Assembly (NCBI GenBank): GCA_008921705.1
Contig: VFFE01009182.1
Coordinates: 185,383-249,382, forward strand
Direction of reading: 5' to 3'
Length of the DNA stretch: 64,000 bases
Source: Burhinus oedicnemus
Taxonomy: Eukaryota; Chordata; Aves; Charadriiformes; Burhinidae
The notes under the pieces are model-generated. The model worked only from the letters and a program-made list of their open reading frames with translations. It was not told the origin of the DNA and did no database searches. Of the stretch, positions 13,191 through 24,306 are shown piece by piece (within the stretch, counting starts at the first letter, position 1; each line of letters opens with the position of its first letter). A program made the translations under genes and the position numbers.

Positions 13191-14449
13191 ATTTTCTATT
13201 AAACAGGATTTTAAACATTAAAGCCCAAAGAATATTTTCTTTCCTCCCTCCTGCCAATGGTAAGAATTTTGAAACAGAAATAATTTCTTATGTATCACTT
13301 GTGTAACAACAGTGCTATCACAAGCAAGATAAGCCTTGTTATATTTTTCCCCCCCTCTGATACAACACTATCTAACCTAATCTACCTTTTCATTGAACTA
13401 AGGGATTAGAAATCCTGGGAACAGACTGTAGGTAGAAGAGTAATAGGAATTTAAAAAAACAAGCAAACAAAACAAAACAAACAACAAAAAACAAGGGGCC
13501 AGAGAGAAGAAAGTCCACCCTCAAAATCCTAATGTTGTATGATTACCAAACTGATCAAGAGTTCAATAACTCAGTAGTACCCTTCAAACACCTCTTAATG
13601 CCCTATAATGGCTTTGATTGCTCAGACTTCTTTGGAGACAAGTATTCCTTCACAGTATCAGACTAAGTGGTTACATATACTCCACAAACATTCTACCAAG
13701 CTTTAAGTAATCATACCCTAACATGTAATATGGTTGCAACCATAAATTTTAAGGTTGTTTCTGTAACCACTAGAGATGGCAAACGCTTTTTTTCCCACCC
13801 AGTCCAAGTCTATACTAAAATGTATCTCCTTGTAGTTTTTTTGAGGTTGCTCTTTTCTGTGTCGCTGTTCTGCCTGACATAGAAGAATTCCCTATCCTTA
13901 TGCCAGTGAATAGCCTTCATGATACTTCTTTATTGGCATGACTCTTGGATGCTTTTGCTTAACATTACAGTAAGGATTATTTCCCTGATCTTCAGAGTTT
14001 GTTTCAGTACAAATTCAACTAGGAAAACTAGGGTCTTGAAAACAGAAGGATAGGCTTGACAGAAACAGTTCATCCTTTGTTTAAGAGAGTCTGATCAGCA
14101 CTTGACAAACCACGTTGTTAGAACACCCATTATGCCACTCCATTTGAGAGAACTGGTGATAATTCATTAAACTCTGTAGGTTTCAAGTAAGGTTTTACTC
14201 TATCATAACCACAGTGGCACCTTAATCCATGTACATTATAGTCTTTTTGTGTCAGTGCATTATAGTAAGATATAAGCAGTCATCCATTAGCACTTGAAAA
14301 CAGCAGCATCTCTAAAACAGAGCTGAATTAAGGAGGATCACAGTTACAGCTAAATAACTGAGTTGGTTCTGCTCATACTGCAAAATACTGCTGCTAAACA
14401 GAGCAGTGACCTACAGCTATGTATTTTGCAGGGAGGTGCTATGATTTAG

Positions 14450-15110
14450 CTGGCCTTCACGTACCCTGCAGCTCTAAGTGCCGCCAAGCTGGCACAGCCA
14501 ACAGGCACACACACGCACCTACGCGCATTGGGGTGCAACCTGCCACGAAGACGTGGAGCACCGGCCGCGCGCACCTATAAGAGAAGCAAACCCGCTCCTC
14601 CACGTCCCTCTCAGAGCCCACGAAGGAGGACGGCCCGCCTTCCTCACAGCCCACCGGCCCCCTCAGCCCCAGACACCCCAGCCCGTCCCAGGGCCTCCCC
14701 GACCGCCCCGCGAGGCCTTTACGCAGGAGGGAAGCCCGCGAGACTAGGGTGGACTGGGCTGGGCCGGACCTTTCCCTGCTCACCACCGCCGCCGCGAAGG
14801 GGACCGCCGCGAAGGGGACCACCGGCTCCGGAGGAAGGAGCCCGAAAACCCCGGGGGAGCCCCAACCCACGCTCAACCTGCACAAGCAACACCGCCAGCC
14901 TCGCCGTCTCCTCGGCGCCAGCTGATGACGACACACGGAACGCCGGCGGAGGCGGGGCCTGCGCCGCCCAGGCCCGCCCCGCGGCGCCCGGTGCCGCGTA
15001 CGTTGCAGTGTGCCGCTGTGCCGGGCGGGCCGGGCCGGGCCTTGCGTTGCCCCGTCGGCTCCGGTCTCCTCCCCGCGGAGGGAGTGATAAACACTTCGCG
15101 ATCGGTGTTA
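14450..15110. promoter_or_regulatory. CpG island, probable POLR2K promoter
   Basis: Strong CpG enrichment. On the minus strand a good donor (GGCGGTG then GTGAGC) near 14782 could end a POLR2K non-coding exon. Assignment to POLR2K follows from orientation and distance. The long ORFs here (211 codons plus, 142 and 159 minus) reflect high GC and few stops. Confidence 0.7.
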
Positions 15111-17680
15111 ACCGCCTTGGGGAAAATTTGGTGGCATTTTTTAACATAGCAGCTTCCGTATGAATAGCAGCGTCAGTGTCCTGAGAAGAAAGCAGGCAGC
15201 TGCGTGGTTAGATAAAAATAAGGACCGACGTTGTCGGTATTTTTATTTGGCTGCACCCGGCCTCGGTACGCCCTCGGGGAAAAGAATGGCCTGTGCCGGG
15301 TCTGACCGTGCGGCGGTGGGGTTTCAAACCGCCGAGTTGTTCTACCTCAAGGTCCTGTCTGTTTTCAGAAGCATTTTGCCTGAGATCCGTGGATGAAAAT
15401 CACACCTCGTTATTTTCATCTGGTGAGCGGTATCATACGTACCCAAATCAAACCAAAACAACGAGCTGCGATGCTACGTATTTTAAGTGCAAGTCGTATC
15501 ACGAAAGAAGTTCAAATGTCGTCGGTTCCCGCACGTACTGAACTGAAATAGGGCAGACGACTAGTTAGTTACCTCAGATTAGTTTCACGCGACGCCGGCT
15601 CAAGCTCACTGGCGGTGTGAATTTTGAATCTTCGATAGGTATTTTGTAGAATTAGCTGTCTTTGCTTTATTCCTGGAAAAATGTTTAACAAATACTGGGT
15701 TTTGTGAATATGCCGACTTAAATGACTTCATCATTCAAAAGGTTCCCTAGTTTAAGGAAAGGTCTTTTTCTGTTTCTGAATACTGAATAAAAATTGTTTC
15801 CTAAGCACCCGAATGCGTTGATATGTATGAGGTTTTATCAGTTGTAATCTACTGATGCTGTTCTCATAGTAGCAAATCACCTTCACACATGACCTATAGT
15901 TGATCTAAAATAAACTTGAGGAATAAAAAATAGTTGCGGTTCTCCTAATTTTGTATTTAAGTTAGACGTAATAAAAATACAGTAGTAATTTTAGAAAGGC
16001 TCACCGGCTTTTCCATACGGGCACATGAATAAAGCTAAATATAACTCTCGGAGTGCCAGAATAAAGCACACGGAAGAAAAACGACAGGTGAAAGGCAGAG
16101 CTATTCATTTCGATTTTGCCTTCATCGTGCCTCCTCGCCTCCGCCCGGTCCTCGTAGGTGCGGGTGTGCACCAAGAGTCTGAAGCAGAGAGGGTGGAAAA
16201 AGCCTGAACCCTGGTAAACGCACACTAAGTAATTACCATCTCATAAATAAACAAGTGAAAAAACCCCACTTGTATTATTTCTCCAGGCTCGTTTCGTGTT
16301 TTAAAATGGGTTTGACAAACCGATAATTTTAAAAGGACTCACTAATAATACCGCCGTGAAAAAGTCAGTTAATTCTGTGAAAACAAAGTCTCCGCTATTA
16401 AGAAAGAAATCATGTAATTGCTTGAGTATTGGCATCCTTTAACTGTTCCCTTGGAAAAAGAGGATGTTTTACCAGATCTTAAAGCTTCGGTTACTTTAGC
16501 CGTTTCTGATAAAGCCCGCCTCCTTCGAGAGGAGCGCTTTAACAGTAAAACCCCATTCTGATGGGCTGATAAAACACCAGCCCTAAAGGTGCTCCTTGGA
16601 TTTAGAGCAGCAGAAAGGGTTGGGACAGTGTGGGAGGCCCCCACTGTCCCGTCAAGTGAAACAGCTCTTGGGGCATCGGTAGGGCAGCGTGAGGAAGGGC
16701 TTGTGGGCGAGGTGGGGAGGCGCAGGGGTACTTTTTAGGTGGGAAGAAAGCGCGGCCGTAGCCGAGCACAGCATGAGTGTGTTGCAGACTGACTTACCAC
16801 ATTTTGTTTGTTTAGAAGCAGTGTTCTCAGGTTTTGATTGGTTGGGTTTGTGTTTGTTTGTTTGTGTGTGGCGCTTTTTGTTAAATCACGCTTTTTGGTG
16901 TGTATTGCATCAAATGCCACAACTACAACTTGTTACAGTTCTTAGATATTTTTGATCCAAGTCACATAAATCCACCTGGGTTTGAGTGACAGAGACTCTG
17001 TTAGCTGCAGGACACAGCAGCTAACAAGCTGCCAATGTCACAGATAAAAGGTAATTTATTTTATAATAATAATAATATATTTTATATAATTTTATAAATA
17101 AATACAACTATCTGGAAAATAATTTATTCTGATTCATGTGAAATAGATGATACTACAGAAAGCACTTTCAGAAAGCTTGTATTACATTTCTGAAAGTTTC
17201 TAATGATTTCTCCTTCTAAAAAGGAAGGGGGAGATATCCCTCTTTTTATCTGTAACCGTTACCTTGTAGTCACATAAAACAATGTTCTTATCTGTTTCCC
17301 CCGGCTCTGGATAGGTAACTTCTAACCCCGTTTTCTCTCGGGCCGCCGGCCGGCTGTGCCGGGCCGCAGGGTGCCGAAGGGGAAGGCTGCACACTTGACA
17401 AACCCCACCTACAGGAGCCACGTTACCTAACTTCAGCGTTTTTTGGAAAGGTTCTCCTTTGCTTCCTTGGATGTAGGTGTTGCTTTCAGTGTCACACACG
17501 ATGGTTTTGCATCTCTCTTTCAGAGCGGACGTTGTTCTGGTGGGGGGAGAAAACTGGAAGTGTAAACACGGAAAGAAACAGAAAAATTAGAGATAACCGG
17601 GGTAAATGTTATATTAGTGAGTTGGAGTAACACCTAGCGGAAGGAGAACGCAACGATGATTTATTTGGCCTTTCCTCTGT
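15111..17680. other. intergenic between two CpG islands
   Basis: Mostly AT-rich with a small GC-rich patch at 17330-17400 and an AAT/TA-rich tract at 17055-17105. No exon was recognised. Confidence 0.4.
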
Positions 17681-17685
17681 CACAC

Positions 17686-17915
17686 AGACTCACAGAAGGG
17701 TTTGGGGCTGGAAGGGACCTTCAAAGATCATCTAGTCCAAGCCCCCTACCATCAGCAGCGACACCTTCCACCAGACCAGGTTGCTCAAAGGCCCCTCCAA
17801 CCTGACTTTGAACACCTCCAGGGATGAGGCATCCACAGCTTCTCTGGACAACCTGTGCCAGTGTCTCACCACCCTCCCCGTAAAACATTTCTTCCTGAGG
17901 TCCAATCCTGCTTCC
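17686..17915 (-). mobile_element. CR1 LINE 3' fragment
   Basis: Reversed CR1 3' end: GGCTGGAAGGGACCTTCAAA, then AGATCATCTAGTCCAAG, then the RLSREAVDASSLEVFKVRLE coding stretch on the minus strand. It runs directly into GC-rich single-copy sequence. Confidence 0.93.
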
Positions 17916-18503
17916 CCCCCGCCGAGGCGGCTGCAGCGAGGCCTGCCGGTTCCCGCCGCCGGCAGCGCCCCCGCCCGCCTGGGGCCAGCGGGTCGGTGAG
18001 CCTGGGTAGCCCCACCGAGCTCAGGAGAAACGGGCACCCAGGTATTCGGGGTTGGTGTGTCGTGTGGGGGTTTTTTTGTTTGTTTTTAATAATATACAGA
18101 TTAACTAGAACACAGCAAAAACTAGGCAACATCTCTGGGCATCTCCCACCCGACCAAAAGCAGATGGCACTTGACAAACGCTGTGATTGTTTGGTTCCTG
18201 GGCGGTCGGATACAAATGTACTAATTAACCCGAATTAATTAGCACCCTCATAACTCAAGCTTAAAGGTTGTGGTGTAGATGAGGTTCGTCATCTGTGAAA
18301 GCCTTTGGCTAGCCGTGATCGACTAGCGCCTCTGAAGCCGCCCCTCAGTGCTGGCGCCCCCGCGGCAGGGAGCTGACAGGGCTCTCGGAGAGGCGGGAAA
18401 GCCTCACCCTCCTCGCTAGCCACCTGAGAAGCAGCAGGTGGAGGAACGGCGCAGGGGCACTTTTAATGGTGGGCTGGGTGCGGCGTGGGCCGCAGGGCTG
18501 GAG

Positions 18504-18509
18504 TATAAA
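18504..18509 (+). promoter_or_regulatory. TATA box
   Basis: TATAAA inside a CpG island, predicting a start near 18535. The spacing to the donor at 18697 gives a plausible non-coding exon of about 160 bases. Function inferred. Confidence 0.4.
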
Positions 18510-18534
18510 GTGTGAGGAGAGGGGTGAGGCTCGC

Positions 18535-18696
18535 CGCTATCCCCCGGTGTTCCTGAGGAGCGGGGTTCTCTCGTTCGGTGGAGCCGTTCTCCTCAGGCTC
18601 CTGTCCCGCCGACGCCCTGCCCTCGCCCCAGGGCGGCACCGCTCTCCCGGGGCCCGCAGCGCGGAGGGGGCGGGGGAGGCAGTGGGGCAGCGGTTG
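18535..18696 (+). other. FBXO43: possible FBXO43 5' non-coding exon
   Basis: Inferred from the TATA box upstream, the GTAAGG donor at 18697, and the need for a non-coding exon: the coding exon begins with its own acceptor at 22780. RNA evidence would decide the boundaries. Confidence 0.4.
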
Positions 18697-21600
18697 GTAA
18701 GGGCGGGTAGTTCAAATCCAAGCGAGGGAAAGCAGCGGTAGTCGCACGCGAGGAGCCGGTGTGGGTGGAGAGAAGCAAAGCAGCTCCTCACTAAGGGCAA
18801 CGGGCCCCAGAGCCGGGCGGCGAGCTGCTGAGGCGGCAGGATTCCCGTTCTCTTCAGCCAGCCGGGGAGGGGGGCTCAGGGAGCCCCGCTGACCGCCCCA
18901 GCTGCACTCGGTGGTAGGGGGCCTCTAGGCTCTGTTCCCCGTGCCCAGCGATTTGCCAGATGAGGAGGTGAAGCTGTTGCTTTGCTCGTGACCGGCATCC
19001 TAGGTGACTGAGAGACTCTCGGGTGCTGGTCCCTAGGTAGCCGTCAATAACCTTCACCGCTGGGTAATTAGACATTGCAGCAAATGCATATATAGACCAA
19101 CTGAAAACTGTTTCACTTGGGAAATGTTTCTCTTACACCTCTCTCTTTCCTCTCCACATCCTTTCTCACTCCAGGTTATCAGTAGGGGTAAACAATACTT
19201 TTGAGTACAGCACCTTTGCTTTGGAAGACCTCGAGTTGCTTCATAAATTAGGGTAAGTGATCCACACCTTACAGATAGGACTTAGTTATCCTGTCTTATG
19301 CCATATTCATACCTTTGAAGGTATGAATGACTTCTCTGTGTTTGGATCTGGGTGCTCAAAGAGCAGAGACTTCAGATAGTCAATTTTACTGCAGATATAT
19401 CTGTTTCAATAACAAAATATTGTTGTATCACCAAAACTTTGCCTTTATCTGTTTTGTTAACAATGGTGAACAGTGACAAAGAAAGACAGAAAATGTCTTG
19501 TTTGAGGTATAAATGTTCAGTGTGTGTTACTGGGGAATGTAAACTAGTATCAGGAACAGGTGTGACTCCAACCTAGAACTCATGCCTAAGTTATAGGCAC
19601 CATTTACATTGCCTTCTAGTAATCAACATTTTTACCTCTTTAGGACGTTTCGTAAGACTAAGCTTGTCAGGAAATTATTTCTTGTCTAAATAGCTGAATC
19701 TTGTTCTTAATTTAGTTTGGGTCTCTGAATATGAAATATTTTGCTCTGTAAACTGCCAGAAAAGTTTGCAGTTGACTTGCAGACCAATTTGAGAATTACA
19801 AAATTAGTAATGGATATGAGAAATGTATAGAGCACAGGAATCTATGCTTAGCAGATGTGGATTTTATTCCTTCCTCTGTAACTGGCTTGCTGTGTGACCA
19901 GTCTGTTCTTCCCTACACATCTGTTTTATGATGTTTAAAATGAGGTTAACAATACTTCCGGAAATTCAAGATCCCCAAATGAAGAGGGTTTGTTGTTAAG
20001 TATGAAATTTAGTAGATGAAACTTTTCTCCTGATAGAAAAGGAAGTACTTATAAAACACTAGACAAGTCGTAAGAGGTTTTATTAGGTATCTCTTAGGAA
20101 TATAAGTAGCATCTCGTTTTATTATGAGAGATGTTCAGCACCTCTGAAAGGCTTTCCCTTCTGTACTGTATTTATAAAATGAGATGTGTTAAATTAAACC
20201 TTAATTTTTACAAGTAATACGTTTTCAAAAAAAAAAAAAAAGAATGTGTGTACAGACCTGAGGTGTATACTGGGATTTGCTGTAAAGAAGTATAATGGAC
20301 ATTGTTCACTCAGTGTCTGTATTGCAGTGGCTTCCCTATAATTTTTTCAAAATTGTTCTCTCAAAATCAATATAGTAAGCCCACAGGCTCCTCCTGCTGG
20401 ACGTTGCCATATCTATAGCATGCTTTTGATTTATCAACAACTCTGCTATTCTGATCTCCCTACATGCAAAAACTTGTTTTTCTGTGATTTTATGTTACTT
20501 GAAACACAAGTTTGCTTAAATTATTTTATACTGTAATATTTTAAATTTCCTTCACTCTCAGTTGTTCATAAGATTAGATAATTTCTCCCATGGAATGTCT
20601 GATAATGAAACTGCAAATGTGAGTTTTCCTTTTGTTGTTTCCTCAGTATGCTGCCTGAACATTAAGTTTCTAAACCTGCAAGCCTGTACACTTTTGTTAA
20701 ATGTGTGGTTAGTTTGACTGTGTTTAAGGCAAATATTAATATTTGTAAAGGTAAGTGTAAGCATGTGATTTTTTTTTTTGGTGGGATTGAGATTTTTGAA
20801 TAGCTTGTCTCTAAATAGCATTCAAAATTTAAATCTGTCCATCAGCATTTTTGGTAGGAATATCTCCTGGCAATGTTTCCTAACTAACGGCGTTTTACCA
20901 AAATTCATCAAAGAAAAGGAAACCTCTATTCTTTTTGTAGATTACACAAAGATAATGTCCTATTGTTACTACAGGTCTCTTATAGCTCTTCCTCCTTTTA
21001 CAAAAAGAAGAGCTATGCAGATGTGGTCCTCCACTCATAGCGTGAATAATCAACTGAAGAGCAGCAATGTACTACATAGAGACTCTTCATACCTTTTTCC
21101 TATCTTTTTAGAATTATTTTCTAGTTCATGACACAGCATTTGTAGAGGTAAATGTAGAGGGAAAGGAAACAGGCCAGACTTCAGAGTTTGTCATCATCTT
21201 GGAATTATTTTCACATACCTTTCCTTCCTGGAAGAATCTTTCTCAGTTATGTGGATGGATTTTTTTGTTTGTTTTAAATATATTTGATTTCATACTGATA
21301 TTAGCATGATTCTATAGGCCTTTATGCCAAGTCCTCACAGTCTGCTCTTTAATACCCTGTTCCTTTTGAATTTCTGTATGTTGCTGTCTCCTCACAGTAG
21401 AAAACAAAACAAAATACTTTCTATACTGAAATGATCTTATAAAGTGCCTTCAGCATGAGTCAAAAAATGCTAATTAAATGACCCAAGATCATCAAAGAAT
21501 AGTGTGGTGTTGTCCGTCTGTGTTCCCCCCCTCTCATCCCACCACAAATTGCATTCCTGCTGCTTGTATTTGGTGGCTTAGGGCTTGACTAAGTCAGGAC

Positions 21601-22780
21601 TGTTGGCATATTAGCAATGTCTTAATATTTGGTGTTTAAGCCACCTTTAACAATTCCTGTTTTTGTCTGAATATTCAATGACTGTTTGCAGGCTTCTGTT
21701 CCAAAATACCAGTTCTAGAACGCAGTAACATACCCCAGTAAAAGGTGATGATTCCAACTTTAAAAGTCTTGCAATGTTGATGTGAACTACTATGGTTTCT
21801 GTGAGAATAGCCCTCATACTGGCATTATTCATGACGTCTTTTATATGGTTACTGTGTCTTGTGTGTAGAAAGCAGTAACCTATTGCCACTCTGGTTAGGA
21901 TAGAGAAACTCTGCCTTGTATGAGTGGAAGAAAAGTAAGTCTGTATTCTTACATCTCTTATTTAAATGGGTGCATCAGCCACTTGTAACTTTTCTAGGAA
22001 AACATATAGTAGATCTTAAAAGCTTTTATACTTAGAAAGTTTCTTTTAAACTTATTATGTATGTGGTGAGAGGATGTATAGTCAGTCCATCCATTTCTTC
22101 AAAGTGTAAAGCTTCAGAACACTTGGTGTACACGCAGAGCTAAGCAAAAGCAGAGAGCTTCTTTACAAAATAACATTTAAATATTAAGGTAGATAAGAAT
22201 GCGCTGTTAGCTTTGTAAATAGAGGTCAAGTTTTATTCTCTCCAGGGACTGTAGAGATCTAAACAATAGTGAGACCTGTAGACTTCTGACTTCATGATTA
22301 ATCCTCTGATTTTTATTTAGGAGAAAATGCCTTTTGTCTAAACTCATCTATTACCAGAGCTTCTGCTAGTTCTTGAGGACTGAACTGTTAGTGGTTGGAT
22401 GAACCAATAACACAGTGCTAATAAAAATCTAGGTCCTATTGGAATGAGAGGGAGTTTTGTGCAGCAAAATTTCAGCACAAATGAGACTCTAGTTGCTGTG
22501 TCACTTATTTGAAGTGTTTTTCTTTGGATGAGGATTGGCAGATCAATTAGCTGACTGGATGTATGTTTTGATTTGCCTCACTTATGGTGTACTATGCATT
22601 TTAATCATTCATTCTAACAATCTACTTGATTGTAATTTATCTTTGTGTTCATGCATAAGCACTGTTGCTACTAAGACTAATGAAAATACTTTTGCCATGG
22701 CTGCTAGCTTGGTAGACTTACGCAAGGCTTTCTCACTAATCTGAGGGTGTTTTGGTGACTACTTTTATCATTTGTTTCAG
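18697..22780 (+). other. FBXO43: FBXO43 5' intron (inferred)
   Basis: AT-rich. Holds a MIR-like SINE (19852-19960) and a poly-A tract at about 20227-20241. No coding exon recognised. Confidence 0.4.
19852..19960 (+). mobile_element. MIR-like SINE relic
   Basis: Shows the MIR order: a short CTGTAACTGGCTTGC box, the core GCTGTGTGACC (19889-19899), then a TCTGTTTTATGATG and TTAAAATGAGGTTAACAATA stretch like the MIR 3' part. Diverged, as expected of an ancient amniote SINE. Confidence 0.6.
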
Positions 22781-22828
22781 AAATAACGCTGGTATCTTCA
22801 TTTACAAAGTCAAAGTGCCAAGCAGAAG

Positions 22829-24306
22829 ATGTCAGACAGTCATTCAGTAATGTTCAATACTCTTAAAAGAAATAGATTAACATCTCCCAGCAGCAATTTG
22901 AAATACTCACATTTTAAAGACACATGTTGCACTTCAGTATTTCTGGACAGCAGATGCAATGAATCAGTAAAAGATCCTGATGTCAAACATAAAGAAGCAC
23001 TGAGTGTAACAAGTTTATCATTGCTACAAAAGCATTCTGAGCACATTCATCCAAATGCCCTCTTTCCTGTGTCATCATCTATTGAAAATGAAATGAATTC
23101 TATCTCCTTATCAGAAAGAAGAGATGCAAATAGAAGTGCAGATTTTTTTGAAACTCCTAAAGTGAGTAGAAAAGGCTCCTCACTACGCAGGAGACTGCTT
23201 TTATCTAAGACTGTTCCAGCTGCCACAACTGTAGGTTGCTGTGAAAGACAAGCTAGTTCTTCAGGAAGCAGCAGGAAAGTATTCTCTTGTGTTTTGAGCT
23301 CTGAAGAAAAACTTTCACAAACTGCTTTAGATTCTCCAAGAGATAAAAGTTACAAACCTCTTACAGCTAGCACCTCAAAAACTGAGGACTCTAATCCTGA
23401 TTGCCCAAAACGGAGACTTTCCTTTTCACAACAAAGGACTTCTACACTAGATGAGTCCAAATGTAAGGACCCCTTATTCCTAGAACCAGAATGTTTATCT
23501 CCAATTCAGTGTAAGGATGTTATAGTTAGAAACACTAATGAATTCAATGAAAATGTCCTTGTGAGTGTTAGTGATGGGTTGCTTAGGACTTCTACTTACA
23601 GTGTGTTACCTGAGCCCAATGAGGGTAAGTTCCTGACTTCTGTCAACAGTCTTGTAGAGAGCTTTAACTTTGAACTATGTGAAATAAACTCTCCCTCTGT
23701 TAAGCTGGCAAGTGACCCAGATCTTTCAATACCTGAGGACAGTGGATATAATTCACTTCATTTGGACAAATCAGGAGACTTGTTGTCTGATCACGAGGGG
23801 TCTTTCCAAGAGTTCTTCCAAAAATGTAAAGAAGGTTCCAAAATTCTGGATAGTAAAAGAAAGACAAGAAAACATGAACAAGTTAGAAAGTTATCCACTC
23901 TTCAGGAACAAGGCTCACAGTCAGAGACAGAAGATCATCATAGCAGTCCTTCTACTTCGGCATGTATGTTAACAGAAGAAAGAAACTTTGTCAGTGAAGA
24001 CCATGCATTAGTTTTAGAAGAACAGCCTAGTGGAGACCTAGTTGTAAGTCACAGAGATCTCTCAAGAACGCCAGCTCTGAAAATAGTTCATGAAATTTGC
24101 TTGCAAAGACAAAGATCAGACGAAAATCAAATATCACAGAATATTGATGGAACAGAAATATTTGCATTAGAACATGTTCTTGCTGGACTTATTGGCAAGA
24201 AAATGGGCCTTGAAAAATTAGATATTTTAACAGAATTAAAATACAGAAATTTAACACATGTTCTTGCTATAGTTTTAGATGCTTTGACAGTGGAAAGTCT
24301 GTGCAG
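22829..24306 (+). CDS. FBXO43: FBXO43 coding exon 1 (large N-terminal exon)
   Basis: The exon begins at 22781 after TTTGTTTCAG, with ATG at 22829. It encodes 492 residues plus two bases of Ser493; the donor is GTAAGT. The N-terminal 290 residues are Ser/Thr-rich and poorly conserved, whereas PEDSGYNSL and DHEGSFQE match human closely. Ends in phase 2. Confidence 0.95.

Larger units (their letters stand above)
12559..14440 (-). other. POLR2K: POLR2K 5' intron
   Basis: Inferred intron between the non-coding first exon and the start exon. It holds two CR1 pieces (12640-12969 and 13068-13190) and an A-rich tract around 13451-13495. Nothing else was recognised. Confidence 0.5.
18330..18960. promoter_or_regulatory. 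CpG island, probable FBXO43 promoter
   Basis: CpG-rich block about 4 kb upstream of the first FBXO43 coding exon. It contains TATAAA at 18504-18509 and, downstream on the plus strand, a strong donor (GGTTG then GTAAGG, exon end 18696). Confidence 0.65.

Noticed and set aside
14528..15163. 211-codon plus-strand ORF
   Set aside because: Lies in a CpG island where stop codons are rare; Pro/Ala/Arg-rich with overlapping ORFs on the other strand and no domain.
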